From positions 1,674,001-1,738,000 of the forward strand of contig JAHCAY010000001.1 in NCBI GenBank assembly GCA_019634575.1: DNA of 64,000 nt, given 5' to 3'. A model generated the notes under the pieces. It made no database searches and had not been told where the DNA came from. It saw only the letters and a list, made by a program, of their open reading frames with translations. The position numbers and the translations under genes were made by a program. Positions 58,012-64,000 of the stretch are shown piece after piece; positions within the stretch are counted from its first letter, which is position 1, and each line of letters starts with the position of its first letter. The stretch comes from Candidatus Didemnitutus sp. (GTDB lineage Bacteria > Verrucomicrobiota > Verrucomicrobiia > Opitutales > Opitutaceae).

Positions 58012-59775
58012 TCACTCCGCGCCGACGTGCTTTTCGTAGAACGCGTCGACGATCGCGGCCGTTTTCTTCGAGTCGGTCTGCGCCAGGCAATCGACCGCGA
58101 GTTTCTGCGCCTCGCTGAACTTCATCGCGCGCACGAGATACTTCACCGCCGGCAGCAGCGGGGGCGTCATGCTCAACTCGTCCACGCCCAGCCCGACCAG
58201 CAGCGGCGCATAGATCGGGTCGCCCGCCATCTCGCCGCAGACGCTGACCTTTAACTTAAACTGGTGCGCGGCGTCGATCACCTGCTTCAACACGCGCAAG
58301 ACCGCCGGGTGTGTCGGGTCGTAGAGGTGCGCGATGCGGTTGTTGCCGCGATCGATCGCGAGCAGGTATTGGATCAGGTCGTTGGTGCCGATGCTGAAAA
58401 ACTGGCAGTGCGGCGCGAGCGTGTCGGCGGCGAGCGCCGCACTGGGAATTTCGATCATCGTGCCGACCCGCACCTTCTCGTCGAATGCCTGACCGCGCTC
58501 CTTCAGCTCGGCCTTCGCTTCGGCGAGCAACGCGTTGGCCTTCTCGAGCTCCTCGGCGCAGCCGATCATCGGATACATGATCTCGACCTTGCCGTGCGCG
58601 CTCGCGCGGAGCACGGCGCGGAGCTGCTCCTTGAACAGCTCCGGATTCTCCAGGCACATGCGGATCGCGCGGAAACCGAGAAACGGGTTCGCCTCCGGGC
58701 CGATCAGCTCGGGATTGCCGGGCAACGGCTTGTCGCCGCCGATGTCGAGCGTGCGGATCGTCACGGGCGCGGGCGCGAGGCCTTCGACGATGGCGCGGTA
58801 GTTGGCGTATTGATGCTCCTCGTTCGGCAGATGGTGCGAGCTGAGGTAAAGATATTCGGTGCGGTAGAGGCCCACGCCCTCGCCGCGGTATTGGCGCACG
58901 AGCGCGACCTCGTCGGCCTTCTCGATGTTCGCGCGCAAGATCACGCGCACGCCGTCGAGCGTCTCGGCGGGCAATTCGTTGGCCGCGAGCAGGCGCGACT
59001 CGAACGAACTGCGCTCCTTCTGGATCTTGCCGTAGCGGAACAGCGTCGCCTGCGTCGGGTGCAGGATCGCGACGCCCTCGTAGCCATCGATGATGATCCA
59101 GTCGCCGTCCTTCGCACTCTTGGTCAGATCGCGCACCGCGACGACGGCCGGGATTTTCATCGAGCGCGCGACGATCACCGCATGGCTGGTGCGGCTGCCG
59201 CTGTCGGTCACGATGCCGAGTGCGGCGCTGCGATCGATGCCCGCGGCCTCGGAAGGCGAAATGTCGTGCGCGACGATGATGCGTTTCTCGACCAGCTCGG
59301 AGAGATTCATCGCCGACTGGCCGAGCAACACGTGCAGCACGCGGCGGGCGACGTCCTTGATGTCGGCGGCGCGCTCGCGGAGGTATTCGTCGTCAATCTC
59401 GGCGAACGCCTGGATGTAGCGCTGCGCGACGGCGTTGAAACACGTCTCGATGTTCAGGCCCGTCGTCTCGAAATCCCGGATCGTCTCGCCGATGAGCGCC
59501 TGGTCCTCGAGCACCATCTGGTGCGCATCGAAGATGAGCGCTTCCTCCTCGCTGAGATTCTTTCGCACCTGCTGCTGGATCGCGGCGATCTGCTGCCGCG
59601 TCGTCACCAGCGCCTGCTCGAACCGCGCGATCTCCTGCACGCGTTTGGCGGGCTCGACTTGGTAGCGCGGCACCTCGAGCTCGCTCTGCAGGTAGAGAAA
59701 CACCTGCCCGTAGGCGATGCCGCGCGACGCAGCGATGCCCCGGATCACTGTCTCGGTTTTGCCGCGGGCGTCCAT
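58012..59775 (-). CDS. ptsI: Phosphoenolpyruvate-protein phosphotransferase (PTS enzyme I)
   Basis: 587 residues. Takes phosphate from PEP and passes it to HPr. Seen: an N-terminal helical HPr-binding region (EEEALIFDAHQMVLEDQALI), active-site His198 in DSGSRTSHAVIVARS, and the PEP-binding barrel with GEGVGLYRTEYLYL, IRTLDIGGDKPLPGNPE, LGFRAIRMCLENPELFKEQL, YPMI, GTMIEIPSAALAADTL and VSVCGEMAGDP (Cys513). All catalytic elements are present at normal length. No HPr or EII gene was found in the window, so partners lie elsewhere or the system is regulatory. The ATG at 59775 gives the standard start. Confidence 0.95.
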   Translation of the reverse strand: MDARGKTETVIRGIAASRGIAYGQVFLYLQSELEVPRYQVEPAKRVQEIARFEQALVTTRQQIAAIQQQVRKNLSEEEALIFDAHQMVLEDQALIGETIRDFETTGLNIETCFNAVAQRYIQAFAEIDDEYLRERAADIKDVARRVLHVLLGQSAMNLSELVEKRIIVAHDISPSEAAGIDRSAALGIVTDSGSRTSHAVIVARSMKIPAVVAVRDLTKSAKDGDWIIIDGYEGVAILHPTQATLFRYGKIQKERSSFESRLLAANELPAETLDGVRVILRANIEKADEVALVRQYRGEGVGLYRTEYLYLSSHHLPNEEHQYANYRAIVEGLAPAPVTIRTLDIGGDKPLPGNPELIGPEANPFLGFRAIRMCLENPELFKEQLRAVLRASAHGKVEIMYPMIGCAEELEKANALLAEAKAELKERGQAFDEKVRVGTMIEIPSAALAADTLAPHCQFFSIGTNDLIQYLLAIDRGNNRIAHLYDPTHPAVLRVLKQVIDAAHQFKLKVSVCGEMAGDPIYAPLLVGLGVDELSMTPPLLPAVKYLVRAMKFSEAQKLAVDCLAQTDSKKTAAIVDAFYEKHVGAE

Positions 59776-59823
59776 GTGCTGCCGTTGATTAACGAAGCCT
59801 CGCGAAATCCGGTCAATGCGTAA

Positions 59824-60759
59824 CTAGGCGATTTGCGTCTCAACCACCGTCGCGGCTTCGCCCCACGCCGCGCGAATCCGCGCCACGATTGGAGCCGTTG
59901 CCTGATTGTCACCGAGCAGGGCGAAACACGCGCTGCCGCTGCCGCTCATGCGCGGCGCGAGCCCGAACTCCGTCCGCAATTGCGCCAGCAGGACGGGCAA
60001 CGCGACGAATTTTTCGAACGCCGCCGGCTCCATATTGTTGAAAAGCAGTTCCTCGGCCGGCGCACCGCCGACGCGCCACGTCGCAAGTTTCTCTTCGGCG
60101 CACACCGTGTCCAGATAATCGCCGCCGCGCGCCACCATGCGCCCGTAAGCCCACGGCGTCGCGATGCCGAAACTCGGTTTAAAAACCAGCACACGCCGCC
60201 CGCGCAACCTCACCGCCGCGTCCGCCGGCAACAGCTCCACCCGTTCGCCGCGCCCGCGCATCACGACCGGTGCGTTCCGCAGAAACAGCGCGCAATCCGA
60301 CCCGAGCCGCGCCGCCATCGCCTCGAGCTGCGCGTCGCTCGCTCGCCCGCCCGATAGCTGGTTCAACGCCCGGAGCGCCGCCACGGCGTTGCTGCTCCCG
60401 CCGCCGAGCCCTGCGCCCATCGGGATGCGCTTCGTCAGCCGAAAGTGCGCGCCGCCCGTCCAGCCCGTCGTCGCCGCGAACAGCTCCGCCGCTTTCAAAA
60501 TCAAATTCGTCCCGTCCAACGGCACGTCGCCTGCATCGCACGCCAGCGTGAACCGCGCCCCGCCCTGCGCACTCCATCCTCCGTCCTCCGCCCCCCGCTC
60601 CCCGCTCCCCGTGCCCTGCTCCTTGCTCCCCGCTTCCAACTCATCCCCGAACTCCAGCGGCGCCGCCACCGACACGAGATCGTGAAAGCCATCCGCCCGC
60701 CGGCCCGTGATGGCCAGGAACAGATTGATCTTCGCCGGACTGAAAACGGTCACGCTCAT
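59824..60759 (-). CDS. ispE: 4-diphosphocytidyl-2-C-methyl-D-erythritol kinase
   Basis: 311-residue GHMP kinase of the MEP isoprenoid pathway, phosphorylating CDP-ME. Seen: FSPAKINLFLAITGRRADGF, KRIPMGAGLGGGSSNAVAAL (ATP loop), LGSDCALFLRNAPVVMRGRG and MSGSGSACFALLGDN. Compared with the usual enzyme there is a Gly/Glu/Ser-rich insert of about 25 residues after FGDELE (about residues 43-68), encoded by a purine-rich low-complexity tract at 60571-60637. The insert replaces a surface turn between early strands and keeps the frame, so function is probably retained. It is divergent from pyrF; ispD and ispF follow on the other strand. Confidence 0.94.
   Translation of the reverse strand: MSVTVFSPAKINLFLAITGRRADGFHDLVSVAAPLEFGDELEAGSKEQGTGSGERGAEDGGWSAQGGARFTLACDAGDVPLDGTNLILKAAELFAATTGWTGGAHFRLTKRIPMGAGLGGGSSNAVAALRALNQLSGGRASDAQLEAMAARLGSDCALFLRNAPVVMRGRGERVELLPADAAVRLRGRRVLVFKPSFGIATPWAYGRMVARGGDYLDTVCAEEKLATWRVGGAPAEELLFNNMEPAAFEKFVALPVLLAQLRTEFGLAPRMSGSGSACFALLGDNQATAPIVARIRAAWGEAATVVETQIA
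60571..60637 (-). repeat. Purine-rich low-complexity tract inserted in ispE
   Basis: On the minus strand the tract consists of GGGGAGC, GGAGCA and GGAGGA-like units in tandem over about 67 bases. It encodes the extra Gly/Glu-rich segment of IspE and has no counterpart in typical ispE genes. Confidence 0.65.
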
Positions 60760-60863
60760 CGCACGCCTTTTCAGTTAGGCACAGTGCCGCGCGCTCTCCT
60801 AGTCGAAACTCACGCCGTTTTCCCGCCTCCGCCAACCGGCCCACTCCGGCGATTTCTCTCTTT

Positions 60864-60893
60864 GATTAGTGAGCATTCGTGTCCATTAGTGAG
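60864..60893 (+). repeat. Tandem ATTAGTG/ATTCGTG short repeat at the pyrF start
   Basis: GATTAGTGAGC, ATTCGTGTCC and ATTAGTGAG follow one another, three imperfect 10-base units. The GTG of the second unit (60879) is the longest pyrF start codon, so the first residues of that reading are repeat-derived. Confidence 0.5.
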
Positions 60894-61610
60894 ACCCCCG
60901 CTCCGCACCCGATGCCCTGCGATCTGATCCTTGCCCTAGACGTTCCCACGCGCGAAGAAGCCGCCCCGATCCTCCGCCAATTGCGCGGCCAGCTCCGCTG
61001 GGTGAAGATCGGCCTCCAGATGTTCACCGCCTACGGGCCGAACTACGTGCGCGAAGTCGCCGGTATGGGCTTCGACATCTTTCTCGATCTCAAGCTCCAC
61101 GACATCCCCAACACCGTCGCCAAAGCCGTCGAGTCGCTCGGCCCGCTGCCGATCAAGATGCTCACGCTCCACACCGCCGGCGGCAGCGAGATGATGCGCG
61201 CCGCCGTCGCCGCCCAGCAGAAATCGAATCCCAACCTCCTCCTTCTCGGCGTCACCGTGCTCACCTCGATGGACGCCACCGGCCTCGCCGAGATCGGCGT
61301 CACCATCGCCCCCGAGCAACAAGTCGCGCGCCTCGGCCGCCTCGCCGCCGACAGCGGCATGCGCGGCCTCGTCTGCTCGCCGCTCGAAGTCTCTTTGCTC
61401 CGCTCCTCGCTCCCGGCCCACATGCAACTCGTCACGCCCGGCATCCGCCCCGCCAGCGAGCAAGGGAGCGACGACCAGAAGCGCGTCATGACACCCGCCG
61501 ACGCCGCGCGCGCCGGCTCGAGCTACATCGTCGTCGGCCGCCCGATCCTCAAGGCCGCCGATCCCGCCGCCGCCGCCCGCGGCATCCTCGCCGAACTCCA
61601 CGGTGCCTGA
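60879..61610 (+). CDS. pyrF: Orotidine 5'-phosphate decarboxylase
   Basis: 243 residues from the GTG at 60879, or 232 from the ATG at 60912 (MPCDLILALDVPT), which fits the usual family start better because the extra 11 residues come from a short repeat. It decarboxylates OMP to UMP. Seen: LILALDVPTREEA, WVKIGLQMFTAYGP, FLDLKLHDIPNTV (catalytic Lys-Asp-x-x-Asp-like site), LLLLGVTVLTSMD, LVTPGIRP and GSSYIVVGRPILKAADP (phosphate site). A TIM-barrel of standard length. It stands divergently from ispE and 52 bases before ispD, in line with it. Confidence 0.93.
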   Translation: MSISETPAPHPMPCDLILALDVPTREEAAPILRQLRGQLRWVKIGLQMFTAYGPNYVREVAGMGFDIFLDLKLHDIPNTVAKAVESLGPLPIKMLTLHTAGGSEMMRAAVAAQQKSNPNLLLLGVTVLTSMDATGLAEIGVTIAPEQQVARLGRLAADSGMRGLVCSPLEVSLLRSSLPAHMQLVTPGIRPASEQGSDDQKRVMTPADAARAGSSYIVVGRPILKAADPAAAARGILAELHGA

Positions 61611-61630
61611 CCGGTCTCACCTCCCGGTCC

Positions 61631-61657
61631 CTTCAACTTAAACTTTTGCCTTCAACT
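61631..61657 (+). repeat. 27-base CTTMAA repeat, copy 6
   Basis: Begins CTTCAACTTAAACTT and ends TTGCCTTCAACT; 27 bases in the same register as the five copies in the rhamnose cluster 59 kb away. It lies 5 bases before the ispD ATG and forms most of the pyrF-ispD gap. Confidence 0.75.
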
Positions 61658-61662
61658 TCTTC

Positions 61663-62355
61663 ATGAGCCGCACCGCCGCCATCCTTCTCGCCGCCGGGAG
61701 CAGTCGCCGCATGGCCGGCACCGTCGCCGACAAGATCCTCGCCCCACTCGCCGGCAAACCGGTCTTCGCGCACTCGGCCGCCACGTTCTACCGCAGCGGC
61801 GTCATCGACTTCTTCGTCGTCACCTACCGCGACCAACGCCAGATGGTCGAACTCTCCGCCTACGCGCCCACGCCCACGCTCTTCGTCCCCGGCGGCGCCG
61901 AACGTCAGGACTCCGTCGCCGCCGCCCTCGCAGAGCTGCCCGAGGACGTGAAATACGTCTTCATCCACGACTGCGCCCGCCCGCTCGTCCGCCCGGAACA
62001 ACTCCACGCGCTCCACAAGATCGTCCGCCGCGAAGACGCCGTCGTGCTCGCCCACCGCGTCACCGACACGATCAAGGAACACTCCGGCGAAGGCATGCTG
62101 CGCACCCTGAATCGCGACCAGCTCTGGGCCATGGAGACGCCGCAAGTCTTCTCCCGCGACCTCATCTGCCGCGCCTACGCCAAAGCCGCCGCGCAGAAGA
62201 AACGCCTCACCGACGACGCCTCCGCCGTCGAACTTCTCAAACACCCCGTCGCACTCCTCGAAAACCCGCACCCGAACCCAAAGCTCACGACGCCGGCCGA
62301 TTTGGCCTACGCCGAGTTCCTGTTCAGCCAATCGGACCTGAGCGCTGAAAGCTGA
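61663..62355 (+). CDS. ispD: 2-C-methyl-D-erythritol 4-phosphate cytidylyltransferase
   Basis: 230 residues. Forms CDP-ME from MEP and CTP. Seen: AAILLAAGSSRRMAGTVADK (CTP loop with the catalytic Arg and Lys), VPGGAERQDSVAAALAEL, FIHDCARPLVRPEQL, VVLAHRVTDTIKE, WAMETPQVFSRDLICRAYAK and LTDDASAVELL. Standard length and order. The gene is followed after 13 bases by ispF, so MEP steps three and five are together, with step four (ispE) on the other strand close by. A 27-base repeat lies directly upstream and occupies the place of a Shine-Dalgarno sequence. Confidence 0.95.
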   Translation: MSRTAAILLAAGSSRRMAGTVADKILAPLAGKPVFAHSAATFYRSGVIDFFVVTYRDQRQMVELSAYAPTPTLFVPGGAERQDSVAAALAELPEDVKYVFIHDCARPLVRPEQLHALHKIVRREDAVVLAHRVTDTIKEHSGEGMLRTLNRDQLWAMETPQVFSRDLICRAYAKAAAQKKRLTDDASAVELLKHPVALLENPHPNPKLTTPADLAYAEFLFSQSDLSAES

Positions 62356-62368
62356 CCGCTGACGCCTC

Positions 62369-62851
62369 ATGGCCTCCTTCCGCATCGGTCACGGCTACGA
62401 CATCCACCGCACGGTGCCGGACCGCGCGCTCGTCCTCGGCGGCGTGAAGTTCGACTGCGACTTCGGCCTCGACGGCCATTCCGACGCCGACGCGCTCACC
62501 CATGCCATCTGCGACGCGCTCCTCGGCGCCGCCGCGCTGCCCGACATCGGCCACTTTTTTCCCAACACCGACCCGCGCTGGAAAGGCGTGGACTCGCAAC
62601 TGCTCCTCCAACACGTCGTCGCCGCCTTGCGCGAACGCGGCTGGCGTCCCGCCAACATCGACGCCTCACTCATCGCCGAGCGCCCGAAAATCGCCCCGCG
62701 CCTCGCCGAGATGAAAGCCGTCCTCGCCCGCTCCGCCGGCCTGCCCGTCGATTGCGTCGGGCTGAAGGCGACGACCAACGAAGGCAGCGACGACATCGGC
62801 CGCGGCCTCGCCATCGCCGCGCACGCCGTCGCGCTGATCGAGCGCGTCTGA
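62369..62851 (+). CDS. ispF: 2-C-methyl-D-erythritol 2,4-cyclodiphosphate synthase
   Basis: 160 residues. Cyclises CDP-ME-2-phosphate. Seen: RIGHGYDIHR and GLDGHSDADALTHAICDALL (metal-binding Asp and His residues), LPDIGHFFPNTDPRWKGVDS, ANIDASLIAERPKIAP and VGLKATTNEGSDDIGRG. All conserved residues are present at the family's usual length. It follows ispD by 13 bases and precedes the truncated peptide-binding lipoprotein gene by 6 bases. Confidence 0.96.
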   Translation: MASFRIGHGYDIHRTVPDRALVLGGVKFDCDFGLDGHSDADALTHAICDALLGAAALPDIGHFFPNTDPRWKGVDSQLLLQHVVAALRERGWRPANIDASLIAERPKIAPRLAEMKAVLARSAGLPVDCVGLKATTNEGSDDIGRGLAIAAHAVALIERV

Positions 62852-62857
62852 TTTTCC

Positions 62858-64000
62858 ATGCCCACGCAGCACTTTCCGGTAGCGACGGTCGATGACCGCC
62901 GACTCGCTTCCCTTCGGCGGTCACAAACCGCCGCTACAGAAATTCTCCGCGCCCTTTCGTGTCTTTTCGTGTGTTTCGTGGGCCTCTCTCTGGTGTCCTG
63001 CGCGAAACGCGAGACGCCCGTCCAAATCGGCAACCGCACCGGCACGCTGCACATGAGCATCGGCGCCGAGCCGAGCGACCTCGACCCGCACGTCGTCACC
63101 GGCGTCGGCGAGGCCAAGGTCATCCACTCGCTCTTCGAGCCGCTCGTCAGCTACGATCCGAAGACCCTCAAGCCCGTCCCCGCGCTCGCCGAGCGCTGGG
63201 AAATCTCCGCCGACGGCCTGACCTACACCTTCCACCTCCGCGCCGCCGCCAAGTGGTCCAACGGCGAGCCCATCACCGCGCAGGACTGCGTCGAGTCGTG
63301 GAAGCGCATCCTCACGCCGACGCTCGCCGCCGATTACGCCTACATGCTCTACATGGTCCGCGGCGCCGAGGAGTTCAACAAGGGCAAGGCCAACTTCTCC
63401 GCCGTTGGTCTCGCCGCACCCGACGCGCGCACGCTCGTCGTCCACCTCACCGCGCCCGCGCCGTATTTTCTCCAGGTGCTGCTCAACTCGCCGTGGCGCC
63501 CGGTCAACGTCCGCGCCATCGCCGCCGTCGGCGACGCCTACCACCGCGGCACCGCGTGGGCCACGCCGCAGCACATCGTCACGAGCGGCCCGTTTCACCT
63601 GAAGGAGTGGACTTCGCACCAGCGCCTCGTCGTCGAAAAATCCGCGACCTACTGGGACCGCGAGCACGTGAAGCTCAACGCCATCGTTTTCTACCCCACC
63701 GACAGCGTCGACGCCGAGGAGCGCATGTTTCGTGCCGGTCAGCTCCACCTCACCTACAACCTCTCGCTCTCGAAGCTCGCCAGCTACCGCCAGTCGATGC
63801 CCGAGGCGCTCCGCATCGATCCTTATCTCAGCACGTTCTTTTTCCGCGCCAACACCCGCAAGCCTCCGCTCGATAACGCGCTCGTCCGCCGCGCCCTCTC
63901 GCTCGCCATCGACCGCACGCTCATCGTCGAAAAAGTCCTCCGTGGCGGCCAGCGTCCCGCGCCATCGCTCGTGCCGCCCGAGACGCCCGACTACCCCGTG
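62858..64000 (+). CDS. oppA: Oligopeptide ABC transporter substrate-binding lipoprotein (3'-truncated)
   Basis: 381 codons are visible before the window ends. The frame opens at the ATG at 62858 and passes without a stop through a GTAG palindrome (62879-62937) and a TTTCGTG repeat (62955-62981). The repeat encodes the hydrophobic core of a lipoprotein signal, LSCLFVCFVGLSLVSC, with lipobox Cys at codon 48. The mature protein is an SBP_bac_5 (OppA/DppA) domain: LHMSIGAEPSDLDPHVVTG, LFEPLVSYDPKTLKPVPALA, WEISADGLTYTFHLR, AAKWSNGEPITAQDCVESWK and FHLKEWTSHQRLVVEKSATY. It binds peptides in the periplasm for an ABC importer whose other genes are not in view. The n-region before the signal is unusually long and repeat-derived. 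Confidence 0.9.
   Translation, partial: MPTQHFPVATVDDRRLASLRRSQTAATEILRALSCLFVCFVGLSLVSCAKRETPVQIGNRTGTLHMSIGAEPSDLDPHVVTGVGEAKVIHSLFEPLVSYDPKTLKPVPALAERWEISADGLTYTFHLRAAAKWSNGEPITAQDCVESWKRILTPTLAADYAYMLYMVRGAEEFNKGKANFSAVGLAAPDARTLVVHLTAPAPYFLQVLLNSPWRPVNVRAIAAVGDAYHRGTAWATPQHIVTSGPFHLKEWTSHQRLVVEKSATYWDREHVKLNAIVFYPTDSVDAEERMFRAGQLHLTYNLSLSKLASYRQSMPEALRIDPYLSTFFFRANTRKPPLDNALVRRALSLAIDRTLIVEKVLRGGQRPAPSLVPPETPDYPV
62879..62937. repeat. GTAG-headed palindrome (REP-like) within the oppA-like 5' coding region
   Basis: GTAGCG (62879) and CGCTAC (62932-62937) form the ends; the outer 22 bases of each side match in inverted orientation at 18 of 22 positions. It is read through in frame by the lipoprotein gene and encodes about 20 residues of its n-region. 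Confidence 0.75.
62955..62981 (+). repeat. TTTCGTG-type tandem repeat encoding a signal peptide core
   Basis: TTTCGTGTC, TTTTCGTGTG and TTTCGTGG follow one another. In the frame used, the tract encodes alternating Cys, Phe, Val and Leu residues, which make the hydrophobic core of the lipoprotein signal. Confidence 0.65.

Overview
The window reads as a high-GC bacterial chromosome segment from the PVC superphylum, most likely Opitutaceae (Verrucomicrobiota). Pointers are a TonB receptor whose mature N-terminus carries the LSPFQV...GYRAGN type motif seen in that family, a very long GreA-type factor with a large N-terminal extension, a pyrophosphate-type phosphofructokinase, a stand-alone four-helix-bundle (S23/IVP) gene, and many genes without a Shine-Dalgarno sequence. 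No tRNA, rRNA, CRISPR array, phage gene or transposase was seen. The taxonomic assignment is inference.

Layout. (1) 1-3794: end of a GT2 glycosyltransferase, then a dTDP-rhamnose cluster: an epimerase/reductase of the plant NRS/ER type, rfbB, a four-helix-bundle gene and rfbA. A 27-base repeat is scattered through it, between genes and inside coding sequence. (2) 3888-19155: surface glycan region with a two-headed GT2-GT4 enzyme, an ArnC-like GT2, a methyltransferase, five large polytopic membrane proteins (several GT-C-like) and a GT4. (3) 19216-28939: a lipid/glycolipid locus with a serine-palmitoyltransferase-like PLP enzyme, a six-gene minus-strand set (ACP-hotdog fusion, ketosynthase, SDR reductase, MGDG-synthase-like GT28, two GT4), and a divergent GT4 plus a YbgC-type thioesterase. 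(4) 29005-48832: housekeeping genes (queG, aroK, ltaE, a Mip-like FKBP, purD, low-molecular-weight phosphatase, glyA, an rsmB-like gene, the GreA-like gene) mixed with less usual ones (a LOG-domain fusion, a CHASE hybrid kinase, an MFS carrier, a double-DTG lipoprotein protease, a LysE exporter). (5) 48840-55177: a minus-strand set of TonB receptor, MFS carrier, aspartase-superfamily lyase and AraC regulator that looks like an uptake-and-breakdown unit. (6) 55423-64000: an ArsR-methyltransferase fusion, PPi-phosphofructokinase, PTS enzyme I, ispE, pyrF, ispD, ispF and a truncated oligopeptide-binding lipoprotein.

How it works together. Regions 1 and 2 would supply dTDP-L-rhamnose and the transferases and membrane enzymes for a cell-surface polysaccharide. 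Region 3 has a dedicated carrier protein, ketosynthase, reductase, alpha-oxoamine synthase and four or five glycosyltransferases, suggesting a special amino-lipid (sphingoid-like) or glycolipid. ispD, ispE and ispF give three steps of the MEP isoprenoid pathway.

The most distinctive layer is the repeats. At least four families are visible: the 27-base CTTMAA-type repeat, GTAG-headed palindromes resembling REP elements, a TTTCGTG-type repeat, and a purine-rich tract. They repeatedly enter coding sequence, as in-frame inserts in rfbB and ispE, as the N-terminus of rfbA, as the signal peptide of the oppA-like lipoprotein, and as stop codons of several genes. Two inverted copies of the 27-base repeat bracket the four-helix-bundle gene, giving it the look of a small insertion cassette.
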